Positions 11,430 through 22,385 of a stretch of 64,000 bases of DNA are shown here, one piece after another; the first letter of the stretch is position 1; the number at the start of each line of letters is the position of its first letter. The stretch is from the NCBI RefSeq assembly GCF_002099425.1, contig NW_018344159.1, forward strand, positions 3,222,501 to 3,286,500, given 5' to 3'. Origin of the DNA: Phascolarctos cinereus. Lineage: Eukaryota; Chordata; Mammalia; Diprotodontia; Phascolarctidae. Under the pieces are notes generated by a model. That model was given only the letters and a program-made list of their open reading frames with translations, did not search any database and had not been told where the DNA came from. A program made the translations under genes and the position numbers.

Positions 11430-12335
11430 TTTTCCTTTTTTATTTACCATGTTTATTTAAAATTTTGAGTTCAAAAGTCTATCTCTCCCCTCCCCACTGT
11501 GAGATGGTAAGCAATCAGATATAGGTTATACATGTGCAATTATATATAACACTTCCATATTAGTCATTTTGTAGAAGAAGACTTGAATGAAAGAAAAAAA
11601 TAAGACAAAGAAAGCAAAAAAAATAGCATGCTTCAGTCTGTATTCAATCAATAACAGTTCTTTCTCTGGAGGAGATAGTATGCTTCAATCATTAGTCCTT
11701 TGGAATTGTCTTGGATGCTTATATGCTGAGAATAACTAAGTCATTCACAATTCATCGAACAATATCGCTGTTAGGGTGTACAACATTCTCCTCTATTCAC
11801 TTCACTATGCATTAGTTCATGTAAGTCCAGGTTTTTTCTGAAGTCATCCTGCTTGTCATTTCTTACAGCACAATGATATTCCATTGCAATCATATACCAC
11901 ACCTCGTTTAGCCATTCCCCAATTGATAAGCATTCCTTTGATTTCCAATTCTTAGCCACCACAAAAAAAAGTTGCTATAGATATTTTTGTACAAATAGGT
12001 CCTTTTCCCCTTTTTTAGATGTCTTTAGGTTATAGACTTAGCATTGGTATCACTGGATCAAAGGGTATGAAGAGTTTTATGGCCCTTTAGACATAGTTCC
12101 AAATTGCTCTCCAGAATGGCTGGATCAGTTCACAACCCTACCAGCAGTATGTTAGTATCCCAGTTTTCCCACAACCCCTCCAACATCCAACATTTTCCTT
12201 TTTTATCATATTAGCCACTCTGAGAGGTGTGCAGTGGTACCTCAGAGTTGTTTTATATGCAGTACTTTCAATGATCCCAAACTGCTTACTTCTATAAAAG
12301 CCCTTCTCTTTAATATTGATATTCTCCAATTGATT
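11430..12335 (-). mobile_element. L1 LINE, ORF2 C-terminus and 3' end, antisense
   Basis: The minus-strand frame at 11771-11962 reads GEWLNEVWYMIAMEYH, the usual L1 ORF2 C-terminal block (WLN..WY...MEYH). Upstream, 12138-12329 carries the RYHCTPLRVANMIKKE and GCWRGCGKTG motifs. The 3'UTR and A-rich end lie towards 11430. 5'-truncated and broken by stops. Confidence 0.9.
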
Positions 12336-12339
12336 TTAT

Positions 12340-13620
12340 ATAGCTGCATATCATGCAACATCACAATCTTGGAATACTTTAAATAAAAATTAATGTAAAA
12401 GTACTGCAATTAAAAATCAGTTTGGCAAAATTTAAGTTTATACCAACACCGTATATAACATGTTCAATTACATACCATATTGAAATATATAAATACATAT
12501 CATACATATATATATGACAATAAATTCAAAATGGACAGATAAAATGAATATTTTTTTTAAATCATGCCATAAAAAATCAAAAGAAAATAAAATCTGGTAA
12601 TTTTCACAACTATAACAAGGAGAACTCCTAACTAAACAAGAATAAAGGAGATTGTAAAATATAACATAGATAAATTGGATTATGTTAAATTGAAAGGCTT
12701 TTGTACAAACAAAATGGACACAGCTAGCGTAAGAAGGAAAACTGTTGACTGAGGAAAAATATATTGCATTAAATGTCTCTAAGTCCTGATAGCCAAATTA
12801 AATGTGGAATTAATACAAATGTATAAGACTGAGTCATGCCCCTATTAGACTGTAAGCTTTTTCCCCAATTGATTGTAAATTCCTTGCAGGTAGGACTGTC
12901 TTTTGCTTCTTTTTCTATCCCCAGTGTTTAGCACAGTACCTGAATTCATGAATTGAATTGAATTAAAATTCCCTGAAGGATAAGGGGTTAAAGAATGTGA
13001 ATAAATAGTTCTCAAAAGAAGTAAAAATCACATGAAAGATGGCTGCAAATCACTAGTAAGACAAATGTAAAGTTTCACTTCATACCCAGCAAAACTAGCA
13101 GAAAAAAGAAAACGGGGGTGGGGGGGTGGAACCAATGTTGGAATATCTGTGCCATACCAACACACTATTGGTAAAGCTATAGATTGGTCCAACCATTACA
13201 TAATGCAATTTGGAATTATACTTTTAAAAAGTGACTGAAACATTCATACCCTTTGACCCAAACAATCCATTGCTAGCCATATGCCTCAAGGTCAAAAACA
13301 AAAAAGGGAGAGGGAGAGAGACTTCACATAAATCAAAATATTATAGCACCACTTGTTACTGGAGCAAAAAACTGAAAACAAACCAGATGACCATCAATTG
13401 AGAAATTACTGTGCAAGTAGTAATACATGAATATAATAGGATATTAGTGTATCATAAGAAATGATAAATACGAAGAATTCAGAGAAGCATCAGAAGACTA
13501 TATTTATACTGATACATAGTGATATAAGCAGAACCCAGAAAACAATATACACAATAACATAACAATGTAAATAGAAAGAATAACAAAACTATTATAAAAT
13601 ATAATTGATCTGCCTTGGTA
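12340..13620 (+). mobile_element. L1 LINE, ORF2 part, interrupted by L2 tail
   Basis: Sense L1 ORF2 blocks: gattatgttaaattgaaagg and cttttgtacaaacaaaatgg, later catgaaagatggctgcaaat and taccctttgacccaaacaat. It is more decayed than its neighbour at 11430-12335 and lies back to back with it. An L2 tail splits it at about 12835-12965. Confidence 0.75.
12835..12965 (+). mobile_element. L2 LINE tail in L1
   Basis: The L2 3' end: tattagactgtaagcttttt, ccttgcaggtaggactgtct, and ccccagtgtttagcacagta. It sits inside the L1 at 12340-13620. Confidence 0.75.
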
Positions 13621-14810
13621 AAAGGTGTTTTCTCAGGGGTTTGCTATACCAATGAATTCATAAGTTCCAACTCTGTCCCTTTTGTTCCCCAAGATAATGT
13701 GGCAGTTATAGTACAATGACACTCTATCTTGGTCTGATGTTTTTCTAGAGGAGATAGGAGCTCCTATTTCTCTCCCCTCCTCTCTCAAGGAAGGCAATTC
13801 ATTAGTGAACAAGGCAGAGCATTTTCTAGTACAAGAGTTTTGCTATTGGCCCATAAGTAAGCAGGAGTTCTGTTCTTCAAGTTCTAACTTATTAGAAGAA
13901 GCCCAACTAATAGTACCAACCTGTCCCTGTCTTCTAATAGTTAGGAAGTCCATTGGCCTCTTGCAACTAGTTCCAATAGATTTTTAATTGTCATGATCTC
14001 ACATTAAGTATTTGATGAATTATATCCAATCTAGACTAAAAAAAGTAACTTTACAAGCTTAAATCTGACCAGAAAAAAAAAAAGGGATTTGGAACCACGC
14101 TACCCAAAGATCATTTGAAGAAAGTAAGGATTTCTGACCTGGAGACAAGACCACTTAAGGGAAGCAAATACATAGCACCTAGCATCTGGTGAGATTTCTT
14201 CTGATGACATTTATTGAATGGCTGATTGATGGATATATTCTTATCCCTTCTTTATAGTGTCACCCCCAAATCAAACAGAGTTTGTTCTAAGAAAGAGACA
14301 AATGGATTAGGGCATGAGTGTTTCACCATTTTAATTTCTCTCAAGCTGGATTGATATGCATGCATGAAAGTTATTACAGTCCAGAACTAGGCCCCCCTAA
14401 GGGAGCCAGTTCAGAACTGGCTCGATTTGGGATTTGGGGATACAGGGTTATATGCCCTTCATAGAGTAGATGTTCCCAAGGAGTGTTAATCAACTCTGAC
14501 TAGCGAACACACTGGGAGATGGGCTATATGAAAATGAGGTCTTGAGTATGTGACTTAGGCCACTTAATCTTAGTCAATAGGGGCTGATATCATCCTGCCA
14601 TCTGGACAGAGGAAATACTGTCCCCAGTCTTGGGCTATCTAGGCAGAACAAACTTGTGCAGATTAAATCAATTCAGGCCTGGGTTGGAGTTTGACCAAGA
14701 TAAGGCTCAATGCAATCTTATTATCAGTAATGTCCCTCTGAAGAACATTTCAGAAAGGGACTGGCTGAGGGGAAGCTCTGAGAATCATTTTTCACAATAG
14801 ATATCTTCAT
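13620..14810. other. No recognisable gene or repeat; one perfect palindrome
   Basis: About 1.2 kb without an assigned family. A short inverted repeat lies at 14403-14423. A 60-codon frame at 13805-13987 is not supported. Confidence 0.35.
14403..14423. repeat. Perfect 10-bp-arm inverted repeat
   Basis: Arms gagccagttc and gaactggctc separated by one base. It could form a cruciform or bind a dimeric factor; no function is shown. Confidence 0.7.
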
Positions 14811-14814
14811 AAAT

Positions 14815-15000
14815 ATGGCATTGGACTTTATATCATGAAGACCTAGGTTCAGCTCTCACCTCTGACACACACTAGCTGTGTGACCCTAGGTAAGTCATTA
14901 AGTCCCTGAGTATCTTCGGTTTTCTCCTCTGCAAAATTAACAAGTTGGACTAATTAACCTTTTAAATTCCCTTCCAGTTCTAAATTTATGACCCTATGAT
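14815..15000 (+). mobile_element. MIR/THER-type CORE-SINE
   Basis: Sense order: cctaggttcagctctcacct, gctgtgtgaccctaggtaag, then cccttccagttctaaattta and a ccctatgatccc end. This tail form recurs at 33.2, 41.8 and 51.2 kb. 15000-15406 holds nothing I can name. Confidence 0.75.
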
Positions 15001-15416
15001 CCCTATTACTACTTTAGTAATTTTGTGTAAATTTTATCAGTGATGCATTGTTTCAGGAAGCAAATCTAGGACAAATCCCTACTAGGAGTACAGACTTTGG
15101 AAGATCTCTAATTCAATTTAAGGACAGGAGCCTTGATGTAATGAGTGAAGAGACACACCCCTATCACAAAGCTATCATACTTGCAGATTTTCCAGCTTGG
15201 TGGGCCCTTCCAGAGTTTGCTCTACCCTAGACTAAAGGTTACCTCCATGTGACAATGAAGCATAGGGATAAGGCTCCAGTGAAACTTGGTGAATATATAC
15301 TTTCAAAATGTATTCTCCTCAAACCTATTCTCATAATCTCAATAATAAACATAAAGAAATTGTACTTCAACACAGAGAAAGGTCTTTGTAGTATCACTTT
15401 GAAAATGACATGTTCC

Positions 15417-15857
15417 ACTGAGTGAAGTGAGTAGAACCAGGAGAATGTTATACACAATAGCAGCCACGTTGTGCGATAACTAATGTTGATGGACTTAACC
15501 CTTCTCATCAATACAAGGATTGAAGACATCTCCAGATGCCTTATGATGGAAAATACTATCCACGTCCAAAGAAATAACTATGGAATTTGAATGCAGATTG
15601 AAGCATACTATTTGCTAATTTTTTTTCTTTTCTGTCGAGTTTTGTTTCCTCTTTCTGGTGGTTCCTCCTATTGGTTCTAATTCTTATTTACAACATCACT
15701 CATGTGAAAATATGTTTAATAGGAATGTATATGTATAGCCTATATCAGATTGTGTGCTGTCTTGGAGAGGGTGGTGGGGAGGAAGGGGGAGAAAAATTTT
15801 AAACTCAAAAGCATATGGAAGTGATTGTTGATAAATCAAAATAAATTAATAAAAAAC
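15417..15857 (+). mobile_element. 3'-truncation-type L1 insertion with exact target duplication
   Basis: Starts within the L1 ORF2 end (tgagtgaagtgagtagaacc), runs through the 3'UTR (tatgtatagcctatatcaga) and ends in an A-rich tail. GACATGTTCC flanks it exactly at 15407-15416 and 15858-15867. This is a classic 5'-truncated target-primed insertion. Confidence 0.95.
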
Positions 15858-15869
15858 GACATGTTCCTA

Positions 15870-16240
15870 CCTCTTGGTTTAAAGTACACATTTTAATTTA
15901 ATTTCACAAACTTTCTTTTTTGCATTTAACTATCCACAGATACACAATTAGTGGATGAATTTGCATTGAGAGGACTTTTTTTTTTCTAATTCAGTTTGTA
16001 AGTGGTGTATATATAAGATCTCTGGATTCTAATTGGAACGAGGTCACATACGAGGAAGTATATGCCTGTGGCTTAACAAAAATTCAAACTAGCAGGACAA
16101 AAAGAAGGGCACTAACAATCTAGATCAAAGCAAATCCAAAGAGAATATTACAAGGTAAGAAACATATTTTTTAAGTTTCAACTTAATTATGTTAGAAAAT
16201 AAGAATATTAAACATTTCATTTGATTTAAGAATCACCTCA
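15870..16240. other. No recognisable gene or repeat
   Basis: About 370 bp between L1 and CR1; nothing assigned. Confidence 0.35.
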
Positions 16241-17050
16241 GCTTTCAAGTCTTCTTGTATTAGAATTAGCGAACCACAGACTCAGAATTTGAAAGGTCTT
16301 TAGAAGTTCATCTAAACCAGTTCCCTGCCTGATCTCCTCCCAGAGAAGTGACCATTCAGCCTCCTTCCTTGACAAAGAACTCACTGTCTCACGAGGTAAT
16401 AGACTCAGGTTTTGGAAAATTTCAATTGTAGATGTAGACAGAGAGATAGATATAGATACACATATATGTGTGTACATATTCATATATATGTGTGTGTATG
16501 TACATATATGTGTATGTGATCTGTGTACGTATACGTGTGTATAATCTACTTCTGTATAACTTCCATCCATTAATTCTTGTTCTGCTTTTTGGAGCCACAT
16601 GGAATAAGTCTAATCTCCTTTATATATAAGAATACTTCAAATATTTGGCGGTTACAATCATATACTTTTTAAGTTCTATCTCTGCCACACTAAGGACCTC
16701 TAGCTCCTTCAACCAGTCTTCATGTGGTATGGTTGTAAATACCCTCACTCTCCTAGTCAGCCTCCTCAGAACATGCTCCAGTTTGTCAGGCTTCCTCTTA
16801 AAATAGTTTTCCCACCATTGGACATAGTAATCCATATATGATCTTACCAACGCAGAGCATAATAGGTTTTACTTTAGGTACTCTGGACTGAACTCATATT
16901 AATGGAACCTTCCTAAGTGCCAACACAGCTGCTATATAGCTCACATTAGTTTTTTCCTTAGGGAAACCATATAACACTGTTGACTAATAGTAAGTTTTCA
17001 TTTGATTAAAGCTATCAGGTGTTTGTCATATGAACTATACTACCAATGTC
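16240..17050 (-). mobile_element. L3/CR1-type LINE, antisense
   Basis: The reverse of the CR1 3' region: tagctccttcaaccagtctt, cagaacatgctccagtttgt, ccaccattggacatagtaat, and catataacactgttgactaa. A TG/TA satellite has expanded inside it at 16440-16545. Confidence 0.75.
16440..16545. repeat. TG/TA-rich microsatellite
   Basis: Interrupted atatgtgtgtacatat-type repeat inside the CR1 relic. The frame across it (16238-16600, minus) is an artefact. Confidence 0.8.
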
Positions 17051-17149
17051 ACTATATCTGGCAGATCATTGGCCTAGAAGCTCTGAGGTTGGGATGACTG
17101 GTAAATCCTTCAAGATATGACAACTGTCATCAACAACAAAAAGTTTCCA

Positions 17150-17292
17150 GGGGCAGCTAGGTGGCACAGTGTATACAGCACCAGCCCTGGAGTCAGGAGG
17201 ACCTGAGTTCAAATCTAGCCTCAGACACATAACATTTACTAGCTTTGTGACCCTGGGCAAGTCACTTCACCCCATTGCCTAGCCAAAAAAAA
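17150..17292 (+). mobile_element. WSINE1-like SINE with target duplication
   Basis: Complete: head ggggcagctaggtggcacag, body gacctgagttcaaatctagc, end cccattgcctagcc and an A-tail. Flanks AAAAGTTTCCA at 17139-17149 and 17293-17303 are identical, so the insertion is fairly young. Confidence 0.95.
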
Positions 17293-17299
17293 AAAAGTT

Positions 17300-18470
17300 T
17301 CCAAAAGAAATTCTTTACCTATGTGAACATTATTCTACCTCCTGTATATAGCAGAGAGAACTGCCACTGAGAAAGCTTTTCTGTTAGAAGATAAAAATAA
17401 TTCCTGTTAAATTCAAAAATAATTTTGATTCCACCTTGTTGCAATAAAGTAACAAGAATTAGGAGATTGCTGCCATAGTCTCAAAGGGGTGTTATGAGTT
17501 GATTGAGTATCATGGGCAGTAGACAACTGAAAAGGCTAGAGCAAGAGCAGCAGAAAGTTCTCTGGGAGAAGGCCAATGGCAGCAAGAGAATGAATCAGCA
17601 GTCTTATCTAACTTAAATATTGTCAATCCTCCGTCATCCACATAAGGACCATATGGTTTGTGGCAATTTCAAATACCAGTCAACTTTCCTTTGCCTGAAG
17701 GATATCAATCAATCCATCAATAAGTGTTAATTAAATATCTACTTATTGCCAGTCATTTTGCATTTGTAATCTGCCCCACCATTTGTTAATCTTTTCAGAA
17801 GATGCAAATTAATTTTGCCTAAGCTAAGAAGCAGTATAGTATAAAGCCTAGAGAGCTTTAAGTAAGGAAAACCTGAGTTCAAGTCTTCAACTAAATTGGC
17901 TATGTATAAACCAGCAAAAATCATTTAACCTCTCAATGCCCCCCAGGAAACTATATAAAACCACAAATTGGAAAGTAGCTGATAATCTTCATTGGTAGGA
18001 AACCCCATCTATCACTGAAATCACAAATCTAGTAAAAAAAATAGCCAAAGCCTAAATTGGATAAATATGCTATATCCACAAAATATAAAGCAGATTATGG
18101 TGCTGTGGCAAAGGAAGTAAACTAATTCATCCATCCTGCCCCAGATAGTTGAGGAAGTAACCTCACCCAGTTGTTCTAAGGAAGATTCACATTTAAGACT
18201 CTATTGCAGAGAAAGTGTGATCCTTTATCAAGTGTCTAGATACATACAGAGTGTTTGCCTGGACTGGACACAGAAAAATTCCCCAAGTTCCCAGCATTAA
18301 CCCTTTGTTTCCAGGACTTGGACATGATCCTCTTTCAGTTCCCTTCTTTCAAACAGAATCTACAGCACTGAGATTCCTCTGGGTGTGAGAGAGCCATTTT
18401 CATATGTAATGGAGGGAATTGGCCAACGAGGGACAACAAGGACTTGTTTGTAGAATATGCTTGGATTTGT
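17300..18470. other. Mostly unassigned; one MIR-like fragment
   Basis: At about 17823-17945 there is a MIR-like stretch (gcagtatagtataaagccta, acctgagttcaagtcttcaa). The remainder shows nothing I recognise. Confidence 0.4.
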
Positions 18471-18479
18471 CCTTTCTAG

Positions 18480-18960
18480 GCTCACTTCACTCTGCATCTA
18501 CTGCTCTGCCTATTTTCAACTCCACAGAACAACACTCCCCTTCCAGGTTAAACTCATCTTCACCAGTCTGCTAACTCAAGCCTTGATAGAAACCACCTCC
18601 CTCAGTCTTCTCTTTGATTGGAGGGCTGGAGGGTGAAGTACCAAACTCCTCCCAATGCCTTTCTTTACAAAGGGCAGAAATTGGAGTTTTCAGTCCATTG
18701 TACTCTGTATCTGCTGTTGTTTTTGGTTTCAACTACATGAAACAAGATGCCTGGATGCTGGGTACCCCCTGTTCTCTTCCCTCAACCCCACTTTCCTGTC
18801 TCCTTTTGTGTGTTGTCTTCACCCTCCCCAAAACTGTAAAATCCTCAAGACCATGGACTGTCTTTTTATTTATTAATTTCATTCCTTTCCTCTATATTTA
18901 GCACAGTGCTTGGCACATAGTGTACATTAATAAATGTTGATTAAAATGGATTGTTGGGTT
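18480..18960 (+). repeat. L2-tailed repeat of unassigned family, copy A
   Basis: Shares with 46370-47660 the blocks cactctgcatct...ctgct, aactcaagccttgat, gattggagggctgg, and ccactttcctgtctccttttg. It ends in an L2-like tail (tttagcacagtgcttggcac). The upstream part is not L2 sequence that I recognise, so it could be a non-autonomous L2 rider or a lineage-specific L2 3'UTR. An apparent 95-codon frame here is not coding. Confidence 0.65.
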
Positions 18961-19389
18961 ATGAGGAGGGGGGGCCCCTAAAGTTTAATTGACCACTGTT
19001 GCCTCTTTTCCTGTTTTGGTGGGGAATGTCAGTTAGATAGCTAGAAGCATAATATCTAAAGAGAGAAGTCACCACTGAGAGGTGGCCAAAAGTCCTTTTT
19101 ACCTACAGCTTTACAAGCACCAATGGAAGTTCTACAACTATATGGGATATTTTTATCAGACATTATGCTGAGCTTGACAAGAGCACTGAGGTGGAGACCA
19201 TATAAGGCACTTGAACCACTTCACGGATTTTTAAAGATTTTCTTAGATTTTAATAAAGCTGTTTTTACTATAGAAAAACTTCATTCCAGAGATAGCCAAT
19301 ATCAATCAAGGCATCATTGTATAGTTCTAAGATGAATTGCCATGGTTTGATAGCTTAAGGGAGATTCTAAAAAGAATGTTTTTAATTGG

Positions 19390-19770
19390 GAAATTCAGTA
19401 CCTGGCTCATAGTCTTCTCCACCCCAACCCCTACCCTTGTACTTGAGGACCCTAGTTCAGACTCCCATTGCCTCTTACTGGGTCTACTACAATATCCTGC
19501 AAACTGGTCTCTCTCTTTAAGTCTTTTCCCTTTATAATCAATTTTCTACACAGTTGCCACACTGATCCTCCTAAAACCTGACCATTTAACTTCCCTGCTC
19601 AGGAAGATACAGAGACTCCCTATTGCCTATATTTTATACAAATTCTTCTATGTGACATTTTTACAACTCTTTGCAACCTGGATCTAATCTATCTTTATAG
19701 ATTGATTTTAAATTACCATTCACATACACTCACATGCACTTTCTTCCTATTAAACTGGCCACCTTGTTTC
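19390..19770 (+). mobile_element. L2 LINE, ORF2 C-terminal part and 3' region
   Basis: Sense L2: actgatcctcctaaaacctg, ccatttaacttccctgctca, actccctattgcctatattt. Translated pieces such as VATLILLKP fit the ORF2 C-terminal pattern. 19770-20160 holds nothing I can name. Confidence 0.8.
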
Positions 19771-20164
19771 CCGTGTAGTCAATGGTCCATGGCTCCCAAG
19801 TACTGGTGTTCAGTTGTTCAGGGCCCCAAATATTATTTTTCCATGAACTAGACCCAATCTAGGGAGAGGGCAAAAAAATAAAATAAATAAAAAAACTTAT
19901 CTCTATGACTTTTGTTGCCCCAACCCAGAATGTACCCTGGCAAATATCAGAATACAGACCTGTATTGCCTGAGTCTCCATAGATGAGAGTAAGAGAGTTC
20001 TCTTAGATCCTGTACAAATACTCAAGGTAACAATGCCTTTATCAAGGATAAGACAATTTTTATCTGCCCTCTCAAAAAAAATATGAAAAATGCAAAAATA
20101 TGAATTAAAAAACCTCGCAGAAAACCAGGAACAAATATAGAAAACACATAAAGGATTCACAATA

Positions 20165-20900
20165 ACTCATGAAGACTCAATGGACTTCTCCTCTCAGAGT
20201 TTCCCAACATCAGGGTCTTTTCCAATGAGTCCTGTCTTCTCATTATGTAGCCAGAGTATTTAAGCTTCAGCTTCAGTATCTATCCTTCCAATGAGTAGTC
20301 TGAAATAATTTCTTGAAGTCTTGACTGATTTGATCTATTTGCTGTCCAAGGGACTCTCAAAAGTTTTCTCCAGCACCACAATTCAAAAGCATCAATTCTG
20401 CAGCACTCAGCTTTCCTTATAGTCTAATTATCACAGCCATATATTACTACTAGAAAAAAAAAACAGAATTTTGACTATACCACCATTTGTCAGCAAGGTG
20501 ATGTCTCTGCTTTTTGGTATGCTGTCCAGATTTGCCATAGCTTTCCTTCCAAGGAGCGTCTTTTAATTCCAAGTGTCTTTTAATTTCATGACTACAGTCA
20601 TCATCTTCAGTGATCTTTGAGCCCAAGAATATAAAATCTGACACTGCTTCCATTTCTTCTCCTTCTATTTGGCAGGAAGTGATGGGACCAGTCACCATGA
20701 TCTTAGCTTTTTTTTTTTTCATGTAAAGCTTCAAGTCAGCTTTTCACTCTCCTCTTTCACCCTCATCAAGAGGCTTCTTAATTCTTCACTTGTTGCCATC
20801 AGAGTGGTATTGTCTGCATATCTGAAAGTGTTGATATTTCTCCCAGCAACCTAAATTCTGGCTTTTGATTTGTTCATCCTGGCATTTCACATGAAAAATG
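20165..20900 (-). mobile_element. RTE/BovB-like LINE, ORF C-terminal half, antisense
   Basis: The minus-strand peptide reads KIMVTGPITSCQIEGEEME then DFIFLGSKITEDDDCSHEIK at 20450-20734, which is the characteristic block of RTE (BovB-type) reverse transcriptase between the catalytic palm and the C-terminus. Further downstream the frame is shifted. It is 5'-truncated and broken. Confidence 0.9.
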
Positions 20901-21147
20901 CTTCTCCCTTTGCCCCTTCTCCCTTCTCTCACATATACACATTGACTCATTCTCTAAGGATTAAATTCCTCCAGACTCAGCAACATCTTGTGGTGTGGAC
21001 TCTCCTCAAAAGGGAACGAGATGTGAGACTGCTAGATAAGCATTATTCTGACATTCTGCTTGATCCTCTGAATTTTCAGAGACCAATGCAAACCTTCAGC
21101 TAAAAAGTGATAGTTGTAGGGCTCGAACTTGAGCTGTGTATTTGTGT

Positions 21148-21945
21148 ATGGTCAGGTAGGTGATACAGTGAATAGAGCACTGGGCTTGGAATCAGAAAGA
21201 CTCTTCTTCATGAGTTTAAATCTTGTGTATGGCATGTTCAGGAAGGACTAGCACCTTTGGTGTGAGGGCTTGCTGAGCCTTTTTCAGGGCTGTTCATCCA
21301 CTTTTGTGTTCACCTGTCACCCAACTCTCACCACTGGCTCCAAGAAGCTGTAGCAAATGTAGGAACCATACTCCAGTAAAAACCATTTCAGCAGACAGGC
21401 TAAACCAGGTTAAGGGTAACCAAAAGGCCTCAAACCCACTGGTGAGTTAGAGGGATGTCTGGCTTGGGCATGTGAAGACTTCCCCTGGTGGAATAGGCAG
21501 ATGAGAACAATTTGTTCCAATAGCCATGAAGATGGCTGAAGCAGGCACTGTGGAACACTTAGAGATTATTCAGACATCAAAGATACCAAGGTCATCTAAC
21601 GCACCCTGGGCCATCACCAGACATCTTGACTTTTGTCTTGCCACTGGCCTTTGACGACTCTGAAAGAGAGAATGAGGTTGATGACTTCATGCAACTCTGC
21701 CTACTTAAATTCACATGCAAGTCAAGATATCATCCCATGATGTCATTGGTTGTCTTCAAAAACGAAGGACAAATAACAACAACAGTCGTGTCACCCCAGG
21801 CAAGTCACTTAACCCTGTTCGCTTCAGTTCCTCATTTGTAATATGAACTGGAGAAGGAAATGGTAAACCACTCCAGGATCTTTGCCAAGAAAACCCCAAA
21901 ATGGGCTCACAAAGAATTCGACATGACTGAACATGCACATGAAAA
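21148..21945 (+). mobile_element. MAR1 SINE split by RTE-like-tailed repeat
   Basis: The 5' head (ggtaggtgatacagtgaata) lies at 21148-21235 and the rest (gcaagtcacttaaccctgtt, ccaagaaaaccccaaaatgg) resumes at 21786-21945. The ~550-bp insertion between them is the second copy of the RTE-like-tailed repeat. Confidence 0.85.
21236..21785 (+). repeat. RTE-like-tailed ~550-bp repeat, copy 2, inside MAR1
   Basis: Most complete copy: starts ggaaggactagcacctttgg, contains gtgaagacttcccctggtgg, and ends gaaggacaaataacaacaac. It interrupts a MAR1, so at least this copy inserted after that MAR1. No conserved frame. Confidence 0.8.
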
Positions 21946-21999
21946 GCATGTAATAAATGCTTGTTGGTTGATTAGGGAATTCCTTTAATTAACCCCTTA

Positions 22000-22385
22000 C
22001 ACTTCTACATGAAATTTCATCCTGTGAATCCAAGCTTTGCCCAGGCTATTCCCCATGTGTCATATACTCTCCCACCTCACCTCTATTTCTTGACTCAGCA
22101 CAAGTGCTACCTCCTACACAAGACCTTCACTGATCCTTTCCAGCACACAATGAACATTTAAAGCATACTCATTTAATTAAATTGACCCTGGGGACATTTG
22201 TGAAAGGCAGTGTTGCATAAAGGATTGAAGACTAATCTTAGAATCAATGAGACCTGAGTTAAATCCAGCCTCTCACACATTTCCTCTGGGTGATCCTGTG
22301 AAAATTGCTTAGTCTCTTGGTATCCCATTTTAATCCCCAGTATTCAGCATCTTGGAAACTATAAGTGCATAATAAATATTTTATT
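22000..22385 (+). mobile_element. L2 LINE 3' end with SINE inside
   Basis: L2 3' region (caagtgctacctcctacaca, agaccttcactgatcctttc) at 22000-22190, and tail (ttttaatccccagtattcag, gtgcataataaatatt) at 22320-22385. A MIR-like SINE lies at about 22200-22320 (gatcctgtgaaaattgctta). Confidence 0.65.

Noticed and set aside
16238-16600. 120-residue minus-strand frame
   Set aside because: It crosses a TG/TA satellite inside a CR1 relic.
17150-17292. tRNA gene
   Set aside because: The tRNA-like head belongs to a SINE with A-tail and target duplications; there is no intact cloverleaf.
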